Below, in pieces: positions 12,250-23,476 of a stretch of 64,000 nucleotides of DNA. The first letter of the stretch is position 1, and the number at the start of each line of letters is the position of its first letter. The translations under genes and the position numbers were made by a program. The notes beneath the pieces are model-generated. The model worked only from the letters and a program-made list of their open reading frames with translations, was not told the DNA's origin and did not search any database. Source of the DNA: Phymorhynchus buccinoides (Eukaryota; Mollusca; Gastropoda; Neogastropoda; Raphitomidae); contig CM065680.1 of the NCBI GenBank assembly GCA_017654935.2, forward strand, positions 37,780,426-37,844,425. Direction: 5' to 3'.

Positions 12250-12471
12250 TCAAAATATACTTTTTCTACCAATTTGGATGTATATGAAAAACAAAGCTAA
12301 GTGTTAGTATACACTCAAGCCAAAATAAATCCACGGGCAATAAAATATTAAAATTAATTAATATTTGATGCAAAAATCACCACTAATGAGGGCAAAAGGT
12401 TTATAGTTATAGCCCATAGCCTTATGTGATGTGATGTGATGTGAACGAGGGCAGCTCTCAAATGAAATAGT

Positions 12472-12742
12472 CTGTCATGGCCTTGTCGCAGTCAAAAAAG
12501 TCGCTCAGTCAAATAAATCGCCCGCTACTATGAGAGTGTGCATTTGCGACAACCAGAAATTTCACCTTTTCTGTACTTGAACCATTTACCTAACCCTAAC
12601 CCTATATATATCCCTAACTCTAGAAAAAAAGTGAAATTTGTGGTTCATGCTCAATGTCGCAAAATGTTGCAAATACACACTCTCATAGTAGCGGGGCGAT
12701 TTATTTGATTGAGCGACTTTTTTGGCTGCGACAGGCCTGACC
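12472..12742. mobile_element. Foldback element with ~100-bp arms
   Basis: Left arm has GTCGCTCAGTCAAATAAATC and CTACTATGAGAGTGTG. The right arm is the reverse complement, ending CGACTTTTTTGGCTGCGACAG. A CCTAACCCTAACCCTA stretch lies in the loop. Confidence 0.82.
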
Positions 12743-13361
12743 ACCACTCCACAGATCTGGGCCTAACCGGACCCTAGTTACCTAGTAGGCCTAGGATTTT
12801 CGTATGTTCGGATGTACTCTGATGTTGACAACATAATTGATAAAAATACACAAGCCTTGTAAATAAATTGCGTTTAGAACCGCAATGTAAACGAGTCAGT
12901 AGTTAGTATAGTACTAGTAGTTCAGGGCAATAAGTGGGTCTCGCGGCCCTTTTACGCCCTTTCACGCCCTTTCTGGTTTGTTACTTTGTTCAGAGAGAAT
13001 GTAGATCTACTTTGTTGTTTTCGTGGTGGTTGAACATACCTCCAAAAGTTCTTAGAGTTAGTTTTTCATTGGTCTGCAAGTTTCCTTTCACAATCTTTTT
13101 TAGCTTTTCTATCATACTAGGCTCTTCGAAGCCGATGCCTAATCACTGCTCATCCTAGTTCTTTGAAAACAAACTTCAAACCACCACAAAATTCTTCTGG
13201 AATAAGTAGACCTACATTTGTATATCTAGGCCTACTTACTTTGGATGTGAAATTTCCTACAATTAACGCCCCAAGTAGTGAAAAATTCACTTTTTACAAC
13301 TCTACAGCTACTAATTTCACACATTTATTAAACAATTTTCAAATTTTGTGTAAAGAGAACG

Positions 13362-13383
13362 GGTAAAGGTAAAGATGTGCCCC

Positions 13384-13421
<38 letters not shown>

Positions 13422-13567
13422 TACATTTCTCGGTTAAATCCATTTTTCCGTTTTTGCCTTTCTTACCAAACATGAATGATGAAGCTGTATTTTATGAACA
13501 TTTTCAGCTAATTATCTTTGTTCAATAATTAATTGCAGTCATGATAAAAAGGCCATTATCTAATAGG

Positions 13568-13598
<31 letters not shown>

Positions 13599-13797
13599 TA
13601 TGTACTGCAGTACACCGCAGCATTTGTCAGTCGTGGTTCATTGCGTTTTTCCGTCTTAGGGGGGGGGGTAGGGTTAGGGTTATTATTAGCTGAAAAGGTT
13701 CATAAAATACCGTTTTATGTTTGGTAAGAAAGGCAAAAACGGAAAAATGGAATTAACCGAGAAATGCAGGGGGTTGGCACATCTTTATCTTTACCAA
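13362..13797. mobile_element. Foldback element containing two poly-C tracts
   Basis: Left arm GTAAAGGTAAAGATGTGCC...TTTCTCGGTTAAATCCATTT...CCTTTCTTACCAAACAT is reverse complementary to 13680-13797. Poly-C tracts: 37 C at 13385-13421 in the left arm and 30 C at 13569-13598 in the loop. Confidence 0.82.
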
Positions 13798-14407
13798 AGA
13801 ACGTTTTGTGAACAAAAGTTTGGATCAACACGACCAGATCAAAGGCCCATGGGCTGATCATGGATCTGCCATCATGATCATATCATATCAAAGATAATCC
13901 ATTCCTGCAGTGCGTGCACAACCACCGGTGTTGCATGACACCAGACGTAACCTTACATGTGGCGTTATCAACTTTATTAAGTTGTTTAAGCCAAGAATCA
14001 GAACTTCAGCGAACGTAAGAAAAGTTGAAATGTGTAGTCTGTAGCCAGTGTAGGCTTAGGGCCCTAGGCTTATTAATGAACGTTTTTTTCCCCCGATGGA
14101 CGGCCTAGGTCTTGCAAATTTCCTGTTCTGGAGACAAGAAAGAGCAAGTAGGCCTAATAATGTAATTCTAATTCTTACTAGTTATTTTAGTTGCATAATA
14201 TTAATAATGACTAAATTAGGCATAATTATATACAGAGTAGAGCAGAATGGCTTGGTGAGGCTTCATCACTGACAGACCTCTTGTAGGAAGGAATAAAATT
14301 GAATGCAGTGTAAACTATAAGTGAGGAGAGAGAGGATTACGTGGTGGGTGGGTCAACAACCTGTCCTGAACTTTTGGTTTGTCGTGGTTCGTTGGTTTTT
14401 CATAATA

Positions 14408-14621
14408 GGGGAAGACGGGGTAAAAAGCGCATGGGCGGGTAAGAAGCCCACCCCAATTATATAATGAAATGAAGCAAATTTCAGTCTGATTTTGCCCATG
14501 AGACAAGCGTTAATGTCTAGCATTCGTCTCATGGGCAAATTTGACTGAAATTTTATTTATTTCATGAGATAATTGGGGTGGGCTTCTTACCCGCCCATGC
14601 GCTTTTTACCCCGTCTTCCCC
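14408..14621. mobile_element. Palindromic MITE family A, copy 3
   Basis: Same ends and length. Flanked by TA / TA. Small substitutions in the inner arm (ATATAATG for ATCTCATG). Confidence 0.92.
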
Positions 14622-14750
14622 TATAACCCGAAATGACTTAGAACATTTACAGAAATGGTCAGATTAATGGAATTTGTATATTAATGTGTCTAAGTGTAAA
14701 GTAGGCTTCATGCATATCGTCGGTGAAATTCAAAAACTTTTAATAAAGTA

Positions 14751-14963
14751 GGGAAGACGGGGTAAAAAGCGCATGGGCGGGTAAGAAGCCCACCCCAATT
14801 ATCTCATGAAATGAAGCAAATTTAAGTCTCATTTTGCCCATGAGACGAGCGTTAATGTCTAGCATTCGTCTCATGGGCAAATTTGACTGAAATTTTCTTT
14901 ATTTCATGAGATAATTGGGGTGGGCTTCTTACCCGCCCATGCGCTTTTTACCTCGTCTTCCCC
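14751..14963. mobile_element. Palindromic MITE family A, copy 4
   Basis: Starts GGGAAGACGG, one G shorter, TA on both flanks. Only about 130 bp from copy 3. One CCTCG substitution in the right terminus. Confidence 0.92.
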
Positions 14964-15200
14964 TATATACTTATGCTGTGTTTATTTTTGTGTGTTGCAA
15001 CATTTAACTAAGATACAAAATAAAAAATGTGAATGCAGGGATGCATCATGCTTGTCTGTACAAATATCTTTTCGTTCTTTTGGTCTGTCTGAACATAGCA
15101 ACTGTAACCATGACCTTCATCCCCGGTAGATATTTGTTTATGTCTGTTTTGGTTTTGTTTAATTAATGTATTTATTTAAGTCTAATATCACCATTGTTGG

Positions 15201-15742
15201 AATGGACCGGTTAGGCATAAAGATAGTAGATGACAGTAAGCAAAGGGAAAAGGCAGAGTCAAAAAGAGTGACAGATGAGAGGAAGTTCCAAGCACAATAC
15301 TTCCAGAAGGTGGGGGAACATACAAAAGACCCCCAGTATCCCCATGGGGGGTTCAGTCTCTCTCTCACCAGTACTATATTAATTTTATCATTGGGGCAAT
15401 ACTCATGATTACGTTTTTTGTCAAAGACAAGTGGTTGCTTCCCTTTGACTATTTCAGAAAATTTGAATGTAAGTGTCCGGACAAAGAAAAATCCAAACAA
15501 AACTTCAAGGTCACGGTCAGCGCATATAGGGGAAGACGGGGTAAAAAGCGCATGGGCGGGTAAGAAGCCCACCCCAATTATCTCATGAAATGAAGCAAAT
15601 TTCAGTCTCATTTTGCCCATGAGACGAGCGTTAATGTCTAGCATTCGTCTCATGGGCAAATTTGACTGAAATTTTCTTTATTTCATGAGATAATTGGGGT
15701 GGGCTTCTTACCCGCCCATGCGCTTTTTACCCCGTCTTCCCC
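15201..15742 (-). repeat. Arm 2 of the inverted duplication
   Basis: Reverse-complement copy of 2065-2683 about 12.5 kb away, without the GA expansion. Similarity stops abruptly at AATGGACCGG. Confidence 0.9.
15529..15742. mobile_element. Palindromic MITE family A, copy 5
   Basis: Same element with TA flanks. It and the adjacent 15201-15528 mirror 2065-2683. Confidence 0.92.
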
Positions 15743-15887
15743 TAGATCTCAATTTTGGTAGTCTTGAGAAAAATGAAATAAACTGTTTTAAAAATTAACT
15801 GCGTTGACCACAATTGATTAACTACATGATGAATATGTTGTTCAAGACATTGTGAGTTTAGTCCTGCATTTTGTTAAAAATACTTTT

Positions 15888-16040
15888 TTAAAAATAATTT
15901 AGACTTGAAAAGAACGAAGATACAAGTTTTTTTTTATTGTCCTTAACTGAATTTGGGACTTACGAATTATTCAACTATTTTCATAACCTCATTTACCCCA
16001 GATAGAAAGTCGTTAAGAGATACGAGCTTTTGGTGGATAC
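15888..16040 (+). repeat. Dispersed repeat shared with 23030-23195
   Basis: AGACTTGAAAAGAACGAAGA, GTCCTTAACTGAATTTGGGA and ACCCCAGATAGAAAGTCGTT recur at 23050-23190 with few changes. No coding content seen. Confidence 0.8.
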
Positions 16041-16067
16041 TAAGGCTCCATCTCCATCAAGGAAACT

Positions 16068-16611
16068 GACTACAAAGCCTTGGTTTGTCCCACCCTTGAA
16101 TACGCCGCTCCTGTCTGGGACCCTCATTCAGCCAAAACCATTGGCAAGATTGAGAGGGTCCAGCGCCGCGCAGCTAGATGGGTCGTAAATCATCATGGAC
16201 TTCGAGAAGGCATTTGACAGGGTGAACCACAGCCTGCTGCTTCACAAGTTAGACCACTACGGGATCCGAGAAACCATCAATAGCTGGATTGCAAACTTCT
16301 TCAGCGATCGAAAGCAAGCCGTGGTGGTCGACGTTCCTCTATCTGGCTACGTGGAAGTGAAGTCTGGAGTGCTCCAGGGAACAGTCTTAGGACCTTGCCT
16401 CTTTCTTACTTACATTAACGATCTCCCCTCCAGAATCTCCTCTCCCTCCCACCTGTTTGCCGACGACACTGCTCTCGATCGCTACATTGCCTGTAATGAT
16501 GACCCGGCCAAGCTCCAACTCCAATCTTGAGGACATCAGGAAGCTGGAAGACTGGGAAAAGGAATGGGACATGGCATTCCACCCCTCCAAATGCAGTCAG
16601 CTGCCTTTGAT
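16068..16611 (+). pseudogene. Rearranged LINE reverse transcriptase fragments
   Basis: 16068-16194 encodes a C-terminal piece (LVCPTLEYAAPVWDPHSAKT, ERVQRRAARWV). It is followed directly at 16195 by an upstream palm piece: DFEKAFDRVNHSLLLHKL, KSGVLQGTVLGPCLF, LFADDTA. A frameshift then leads to WDMAFHPSKCSQL. The catalytic FADD is intact, but the order is permuted and the frame broken, so it is non-functional. Confidence 0.88.
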
Positions 16612-16654
16612 GCCTTTGACTTCCTTTTTGGCCCCTCTTCCACTCACGTACACA

Positions 16655-16735
16655 CGCACACACACACACGTGCGCGAGCACGCGTACACACACACACACA
16701 CACAGACACACACACACACACACACTGACACATGA
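16655..16735 (+). repeat. (CA)n microsatellite
   Basis: CA-rich run with GCGC interruptions. A second CA-rich run with a similar flank (CACTCCACACATG-type) follows at 16850-16922. Confidence 0.9.
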
Positions 16736-16849
16736 AGAATAGTTTCTTGTTAACCTTTTCTATATGTAGTCTGTTCCCCCCTCTTTATAATGTCTATGTT
16801 TTTAATGTTCTTTTCATGTTTAGGACTTCCTTTTGGCCCCTCTCCACAC

Positions 16850-16922
16850 ATGCACACACACAGTACACACAACACACACGCATGCATGCACGCACACGCA
16901 CACGCACACGCACACACACACA
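16850..16922 (+). repeat. (CA)n microsatellite
   Basis: CACGCACACG-type run. The flank GGACTTCCTTTTGGCCCCTC resembles TTGACTTCCTTTTTGGCCCC before the previous run, so the two are tandem duplicates. Confidence 0.88.
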
Positions 16923-17665
16923 CTTATAAAAAAAGCAAATCAAAATGAAAAAATGTGACATTTTAAGGTGCCTGTCAAGGTATAACATGTGGTGTTATTT
17001 TTACGTTTGGGGCCATTTATAGATTTTTTAAAATCATTATTATTTTAAAAAAATAAGTTCTTAGGGGGAGGTGGGAAGTCAGTATGTCACCTTCTAGTTC
17101 TACTGCCCAGAAATGACAGAAGCTCATTTATATGGCTTGCTATCTTATTGTTCTTCAGGATAGCCTAGCTGGCATACGGGTGATATGCACTAAATGTATG
17201 TACATGTACACACTTATAGTTAACACCTGTACTAAACACCTATATCACTTTATAGTCCGCGGTAATTTCATTTGGTGACATTCAGGGGCAGATCAGTTGG
17301 ACAAGTTGGGAGGAGGGGGGGGGGGGGGGGGTCCAGCAGGTCAGGTCGGGGGTCAGAATGTGATGATAATTTTAATGTAAAAAGTGTGGGAGGCCTCTCC
17401 TGGGAGACTAAGATGTGAATTCATGTTTATTGTTCTTAGCTAAAACTCTGGTATGGAATGATATGAGGTAGGTGAAATGAGGTCGGTGTGATACTGGTAC
17501 TTGTGGTAGTCATAGATCCCCCCCTCCCTCTTCATTTTTTAATATAGTATTTAGGTGGGGGAGGGGGGGGGGGGTCAGAACCTGTGATACACACACACAT
17601 ACATAAGTCCGCCTTTGACATTGTTCAGACAATAAATAGGATTTTCAGTTGTTGTTTTGTTTCAG

Positions 17666-18104
17666 GTCAGCCGGGCTGAGCAGATCACAGACATTCTAAT
17701 AAGGACCAGAAGTGCTGAGCAAAAAGATATTGATTCCAATTTTTCACAATGGGGAAGGGTGGACAGGGTACCCAACATACAAATGATAAAGAGGTGAGGG
17801 TTCAAATCGTCTGCTTGGCATTGCTGTTGCTTTAGCTCGCTTTTCAATGTTCTTTAGGTATTAGGTATTATTATTAGGTATTAGGTACTTTATAGTCACA
17901 GAGGCGTCTCTGTGAAATTCGGGTTGCTCCCACCTGGAGAGCGCATCGCAGCCAGAGGCGCGCCACCCAATTTTTTTGTTTTTGTTTTTTGCATGCGATT
18001 TTTGTCACTGATGGAGGGGGGGGGGGGGGAGTGGTAAATTTTTACCAAATGACAACTTTTTCGTTGCCACTGGGTTTAGCGTATGCTAAGTGCATGGGCA
18101 TACG

Positions 18105-18135
<31 letters not shown>

Positions 18136-21100
18136 TCCACGTTCAGACCGTTAAGGCCTAGTGCAGAATGAGAGGAAAAAATCCCCTGTACCCAGGTTCA
18201 AACTCGGGTTTACTTGACACGAAGCGAACGCGCTACCACTGTGCCACTCTACACCACATTTAAGCTTCTTTGTTTCGACCATGATTAGAAAGCATCATAC
18301 TGATTTAATTTTGATTAAAAAAAATGTAATGCTTTATTACTAAATCTGTCTATGTCTGTCTGTCCACTTCTCCTTTGGTTATCAGAATATACCATTCAAT
18401 TATACACTAGCTCAGACAATCAAATACTTTTTTTTTTCTATTTTATTTTGTTATCATTTCAAATTGAATTTGCTTCTTTGATTTTTTCCATCCTTCCCTT
18501 TCTTAAGAGATTGATATGTGAGGGAATGTTTGTGAAATAAATAGTATTGTAGAAAGAAGAGGCTAAATTCTTTGTTTCTGTTAAACTAAAGTATGTGTTA
18601 GTGGATGGTAGATGTTTTCTGGGTTAGGGTAACTTTGAGAGAAATCATCATGATGCCTGCGAATAAACAAAAACAAGGAGAAAGAATCACAGCTGCAAGG
18701 TTAAAAGGTAAAGAATAGTGCAGCATTCTTTGAGCATTTCATCAGGTGAAAGCCAAATGTATCACAAAAAGAATAATGAACTGGGTAAAAGTGCTGTTTA
18801 GCTACCCCCCTCATGGTTAGGGCTTTCAATCTCAAAGTGTCATGTTTCTTTTTTCAGTTTCATGAAACTAACCCAAACCTGATTCTAACTCTATCCCTTT
18901 CATGAGCAAGACAAAATGTTGCTTCTTACTTTTAGTGAATATGTTCAATGAGAAAATTTGATGGGGGGTAGCTAGCTTCTTCTTCTGCGTTCCCAGGCTA
19001 TATGGCCATAATGGGTAAGGTACGTATGTGTTGTTTTCAGTTTTCACTGGTCTCCCCGCTGCATACAGCCGACACATTCCAATGTCGGAGGAGCTCAAAG
19101 GAGAAAAATTATTTGAAAGAATTTTTTGGGGGGAAAGGCAGGAGAATGGGCCGGAAAGTCAGAAAGATAGTAGATTACAGAAAGCCAAGGGGGGAGGGGG
19201 GAAGGCAGAGTCCAGAGAGTGGCAGATTAGAGGAAGTTACAAGCACATAACTTCAAGAAGGTGGGGGAACTATTTTTAGATCCCCCAGTATCCCCTTGTG
19301 GATGGGGTGGGGTCATCCAGCTCCCGATATGGAGGCACAAGGCATCCACCCACTGGCCCAGAGTAGCTAGGTAAACTCCACCTTTGCCGAAGTCTGATAG
19401 TACATGTACCTGGGGTGAAATCCAGAAGGTACCGTCACAAAAAGACCATTGAAAGCTGGTACTAGCACTTTCTGGCTTTCATCCGATTAATTGTATTGCT
19501 GTTGTTGTTGTTCAGCTGAAGACATTCAGCTGGGGCGAGGTGAAGAGCCACACGGACAAGACGGACAAGTGGCTGGTGATCGAGGGCCAGGTGTATGACA
19601 TCACGTCCTGGGCCAGACGACACCCGGGCGGCAGTCGCATCATCAGTCACTACGCCGGCCAGGATGCCACCGTGAGGGCATTTTGATTCTTTAGCCTGCT
19701 GACTCTTTCTGGAGCGTTGTTCGTGTCTGTGTTTTAAAAATGTAATAATAATAATAATACATAGTATTTATGTAGCGCCTTTCTTTAGAATTAAACTCAA
19801 GGCGCTCACATTCACTGATTTGCACACAGTTGGGCTAACATCGTCATCTAATTAATGTGAAGGTTACAGAGAGAAAGCTCTTTGAAACAAGTATATTTGG
19901 GTTTTGAAAGCGGGGAGTGCTGATTGGTGACAGAGGTGAACAGCTTAATATTTTGTGAACTACTGCACAGAATCACTTCAAATTTAGTAAGATGGTATTT
20001 TACTTGAAGCTGCTGTGTACTCAATAATTGTTTTAATGATGGACTTGTTGGTGTACCTGGTGACACCCTTGTTTTTGCTGATTTGTCTTTACTATTTGAA
20101 TGTTTATCAAGCTTTATGTCTATTTTTTACAAGGCTAAGGGGTAAATTGAATGCAATTTACACCATAACAAATGCTTTTTGAGAGAACAAAAACATGGCT
20201 TGCATATTCAAGCATCAGAACTTTCAGAAGATTTGCATATTTCAGAGGATTACGAATTTCTGGCAGAATATTTGTTTTTGGTGGCCGAGGTCTTGCCTTT
20301 TCCATGAGTGAAATGTTTATCATCAAATAGCTTTTTTAAAGTGATTTCTCATTAAATGATGTCATGCTGGGAACTGATTTCGGTAGTTGTCGTTTTACAG
20401 TCAAGGGCCTTGATGGCCATTTTACCACACTCTTCAGAGGATTGGACTTCAGACAATGATGCCTGATATTCCTTAACCCTTTCACCGCCAGCGTCGCATT
20501 TTTGCACCACAATGATTTAGCACCCATGTCACTAAAAGGCATCAAATCAGGGTCTGTTATCCAAAGACCCTGTTCTCTTCATTTTGGGAGCTAAGGATTG
20601 GCCTTACTTTAAACATGTCACAGAGGAATCCCCAATATCACAGACACTGAGACATATCTTTTTTTTCTACCCAGGTAAGTTTAATGGACATTTTTTGCTG
20701 AAAAATAGCTGGCGGTGAAAGAGTTAATGAAAATTAATAGAAAAAAAACAAGCACAATAATTGATTAGAAAAGTGGAAGAAATTTGTTATTAAAGAATGG
20801 CAAAATTTTAATAGAACTGATTGATGACATTTTAGACTAGATATTATTAAACTTGCCAATAAACTTATCAACATGTAGTTGAATATTTGACAGAAATGCC
20901 GATGTATCAGAATTTCCATGATGCATGGCCTCAGAAAGGAAGAAGAATATTATACAGTTGAGAGCCTTGCATGGTTTTGATTACTAATCAAAACCATGCG
21001 ATTGAAAGTATTTGTGACAAAAAATAAATAATGAACCAGCATGATATTGACACTAAATGTGTGTGTGTCAGGATGCTTTCAAAGCATTTCACAACGACCT

Positions 21101-21221
21101 TTCAACAGTGAAGAAATACCTGAAGCCGTTGCACATAGGGTCAGTGCAACCTGACGAACAACAGCCAACGTCCACCTTGGTAGAAGACTTCCGCAACCTT
21201 CGTGACACCGCTGACAAAATG
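17666..21221 (+). CDS. FADS: Front-end fatty acyl desaturase gene, first three coding exons (partial)
   Basis: Coding parts 17749-17793, 19516-19671 and 21072-21221 splice in phase 0 throughout and give about 117 residues. FADS-family enzymes are ER membrane proteins that insert a double bond near the carboxyl end of long-chain acyl-CoAs, taking electrons through a fused N-terminal cytochrome b5 domain. Seen here: an MGKGG start, a b5 domain with the HPGG heme motif, then a linker beginning DAFKAFHNDL that closely resembles the post-b5 segment of animal FADS proteins (human FADS2 has DAFRAFHPDL). A complete enzyme has about 440 residues, four membrane spans and three histidine boxes. None of that remainder is visible downstream, where a 500-N gap and then a TRPM gene follow. 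The family call is firm; the delta-5 versus delta-6 regiochemistry cannot be read from this part. Confidence 0.88.
17749..17793 (+). CDS. FADS: FADS coding exon 1 (start codon)
   Basis: The exon probably begins at 17666, after a TTTGTTTCAG acceptor, so the 5' UTR would itself be spliced. ATG 17749 opens MGKGGQGTQHTNDKE and stops at a GTGAGG donor at 17794. The glycine-rich MGKGG start is what I would expect of molluscan front-end desaturases (from memory). Phase 0 matches exon 2. No promoter was identified. Confidence 0.72.
17868..18257 (-). mobile_element. tRNA-derived SINE of a molluscan type
   Basis: On the - strand it starts with box A TGGCACAGTGGTAGCGCG and box B GAGTTTGAACCTGGG. It continues with GGATGAGACGATAAACCGAG and GGGAGCAACCCGAATTTCAC and ends in an ATACCTA-repeat tail. 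This order is what I recall from widespread gastropod and bivalve SINEs. A G/C run interrupts it at 18015-18029. Confidence 0.85.
18971..19300 (-). mobile_element. SINE-like repeat family H, near full-length copy
   Basis: Reverse-complement match to 23655-23990. In sense it starts near GGGGATACTGGGGG and runs through TTCCCCCACCTTCT, GACTCTGCCTT, GGCCCATTCTCCTGCC and GAGCTCCTCCGA. It ends GGGAACGCAGAAGAAGAAG. No RNA polymerase III boxes identified. Confidence 0.8.
19516..19671 (+). CDS. FADS: FADS exon 2: cytochrome b5 heme-binding domain
   Basis: 52 codons between a TTGTTCAG acceptor and a GTGAGG donor. The product runs LKTFSWGEVKSH, then WLVIEGQVYDITSWARRHPGG, then SRIISHYAGQDAT. HPGG at 19621-19632 contains the first axial heme histidine, and the H of SHYAGQDAT occupies the second. 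This is the standard cytochrome b5 layout. The exon is markedly more GC-rich than its flanks. Confidence 0.92.
19743..19815 (+). repeat. (AAT)n-GCGCC repeat fragment
   Basis: AATAATAATAATACATAGTA then TTTATGTAGCGCC and AAGGCGCTCAC. Same unit type as 34950, 35457 and the piece inside USP37 exon E. Confidence 0.75.
20473..20727. mobile_element. TTAA-flanked MITE, copy 1
   Basis: Inverted ends CCCTTTCACCGCCA / TGGCGGTGAAAGAG with TTAA on each side. TTAA duplication and CCY-type ends fit piggyBac-like MITEs (inference). Confidence 0.85.
21072..21221 (+). CDS. FADS: FADS exon 3: post-b5 linker
   Basis: 50 codons after a TGTGTCAG acceptor. The product begins DAFKAFHNDLSTVKKYLKPL and ends LVEDFRNLRDTADKM before a GTACAA donor. 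It matches the FADS segment linking the b5 domain to the first membrane span. The next expected exon, with the first membrane span and a His box, is not seen before the assembly gap at 22525. Confidence 0.9.
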
Positions 21222-22015
21222 GTACAACTATTATTATTATTATACAATTATTCTCTTGTAGAATGTCTTCTTGCTCAAGTTGACATCCACTGGACAGTCA
21301 AATTGCAAGCCGATCATGCAAACTGATGAGATCTTCACAGATCGAAACAGCTGTCTTTGCATAAGGCACTGTCCCTCCCCCATTGGGAGAAAAAGTAAAT
21401 CAGCACATTTTATTAATTTATTTTCCTTTTCTTCAGAACACAGAACAATTCATGAAGTTCACGTTAACTGGTTTTGTTTCTGAGGTTCACAAATACAGAC
21501 ATTGGCAACAGAAAAGTTTTATCAAAGCAAAAATTGTACAATGTCAGAAGAAAGTCTAATTTTATAAAATCAACATTCTTTGATGGTGATGCTGCTAGAA
21601 TTTTTGTGATTGGTATTATTTGTGTTTTACTTTTAAGACTTAATGCAACTATTTTTTGACACTGCTAACAAAATGGAACCGATCCAGAAGAAACCAGTTT
21701 TCTCAAAAGCTTTGTAACAACAGTGATGCTGTTACAATTTGTTTTATGTTTGTATCTAAGACTTGTACAATTTTTGTTATATTGCTGGCAAAATGTGCCA
21801 TTTAAAAAGTTGCCCTAAGCTTGCTTAAAAACACTTTCAATAGCAGTCTGGTTAGAAAATGTAGAGTATGCAGATTTATTATCATAGTCATCATCATCAT
21901 CATAATCTTCCTTCTCCATTTTTCCTCCTCATCCTCTTCATCATTACCTATCGAATAACCACTTATCAACTGCTGTAGCCTGTATGGGTTTTCTTTTTTA
22001 TAAATGCTTCATACA

Positions 22016-22110
22016 GTGGAACCTCCCTTATAAGACACCCCCCATTACCTCCCTTATACAACTCTCTCCCACTTGAGACCTTATTTGGGATGATTTTTCA
22101 AGGTCTTAAA
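22016..22110 (+). mobile_element. Left part of a TA-flanked Tigger-like MITE
   Basis: TACAGTGGAACCTCCCTTAT then AAGACACCCC...TTTTTCAAGGTCTT matches 41544-41719. The right terminus is missing and the next element begins at once. Confidence 0.75.
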
Positions 22111-22524
22111 GGGCCACCCTGACGGATGAGTTTTTGTAAGAAACACATCCAGATCACCAGGTAAACACCCTTTACAGAGATTGCAACAGTCACTTTGCTC
22201 TGGTTTCCTGGAAATCAAACCGTCAAATCGGCGATTCCTCCCTGGCGGAGGTGCTGGAAGTCAAATTATTTCACCCAAAGAGAAGGCGTGTGCCGTCTCT
22301 TTTCTAATGGCCGCCTGCGTTTAGACCAAATCGTTTGCATTACATTTTCACAATACAAGCTTTTTTTCTCTTTTTTTTTCAAATTTTATGCAGATTATCT
22401 AAAGGAGTTTCGCTCACAACAAATGAAACAGCTCCTTTTTTTTTTTTTACTGCACTACAAAAAAAGAAAACTCTTCAACCACAGTGAGTGACCTCCACCC
22501 ACCCCATCCAAAATGGCTACTCTC
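22108..22524 (+). mobile_element. TTAA-type MITE, truncated by the assembly gap
   Basis: TTAAAGGGCCACCCTGACGG, TTTTTGTAAGAAACACATCC and GATTCCTCCCTGGCGGAGGT match 31361-31911 through CCATCCAAAATGGCTACTCTC, where the N run starts. Confidence 0.85.
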
Positions 22525-23024
22525 NNNNNNNNNNNNNNNNNNNNNNNNNNNNNNNNNNNNNNNNNNNNNNNNNNNNNNNNNNNNNNNNNNNNNNNNNNNN
22601 NNNNNNNNNNNNNNNNNNNNNNNNNNNNNNNNNNNNNNNNNNNNNNNNNNNNNNNNNNNNNNNNNNNNNNNNNNNNNNNNNNNNNNNNNNNNNNNNNNNN
22701 NNNNNNNNNNNNNNNNNNNNNNNNNNNNNNNNNNNNNNNNNNNNNNNNNNNNNNNNNNNNNNNNNNNNNNNNNNNNNNNNNNNNNNNNNNNNNNNNNNNN
22801 NNNNNNNNNNNNNNNNNNNNNNNNNNNNNNNNNNNNNNNNNNNNNNNNNNNNNNNNNNNNNNNNNNNNNNNNNNNNNNNNNNNNNNNNNNNNNNNNNNNN
22901 NNNNNNNNNNNNNNNNNNNNNNNNNNNNNNNNNNNNNNNNNNNNNNNNNNNNNNNNNNNNNNNNNNNNNNNNNNNNNNNNNNNNNNNNNNNNNNNNNNNN
23001 NNNNNNNNNNNNNNNNNNNNNNNN
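22525..23024. other. Assembly gap (500 N)
   Basis: Exactly 500 N, a conventional placeholder, so the true size is unknown. It interrupts a TTAA-flanked repeat and lies between the incomplete FADS gene and the incomplete TRPM gene. Confidence 1.
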
Positions 23025-23029
23025 ATTAC

Positions 23030-23195
23030 TTAAAATGGTGTGGTTTTTAGACCTGAAAAGAATGAAGATACGAGGTTTTTGTCCTTAACTAGATCTGAAT
23101 TTGGGACTTACGAGTTTTTCTTCTATTTTCACAATCTCATTTACCCCAGATAGAAAGTCGTTAGAGATATGAGCTTTTGGTGGAAGGTGGCGGGA
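23030..23195 (+). repeat. Dispersed repeat shared with 15888-16040
   Basis: Same wording as the other copy, beginning almost at the gap edge. A copy this close to the gap is a plausible assembly-collapse site. Confidence 0.8.
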
Positions 23196-23456
23196 AAAAT
23201 TAGAGAGCTGACTATGTATCTAACTAAAAAAAGATAAAAATCGAGATACAAGGTTTTTGAAGTTAACCGACAATATGCAAGACTTTTTTTGTTTTCACAA
23301 AAGTAGAAGAGCAACAAGGAAAGCATGCAAATCACAGGGCAATTGTTATATACAATTTAATCAGATTCTTCATTTAAGCTAGCTTCTGAATTCTTGTTGA
23401 CCAATCTATATTTTAAGGATATCATTAATAACTATGTTTATGCATTTGTTTTTCAG

Positions 23457-23476
23457 AGTGACCCAAGAATAGACAG
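23457..23476 (+). CDS. Possible TRPM micro-exon
   Basis: 20 nt between TTTTTCAG and GTAAGA. Read in phase 0 it gives SDPRID plus AG, which the first base of the 25827 exon completes to Arg, so phase fits. The short length makes chance occurrence plausible. Confidence 0.35.

Noticed and set aside
15159..15659. 166-codon frame on the - strand and its partner at 2148-2624
   Set aside because: The frame is made of the palindromic MITE plus a noncoding repeat H segment and recurs wherever the repeats do; no protein family recognised.
18180..18257. Functional tRNA gene on the - strand
   Set aside because: It is the head of a tRNA-derived SINE; the sequence continues into a conserved SINE body and tail.
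22484..23088. Long frames of about 190 codons
   Set aside because: They run through the N gap and are undefined.
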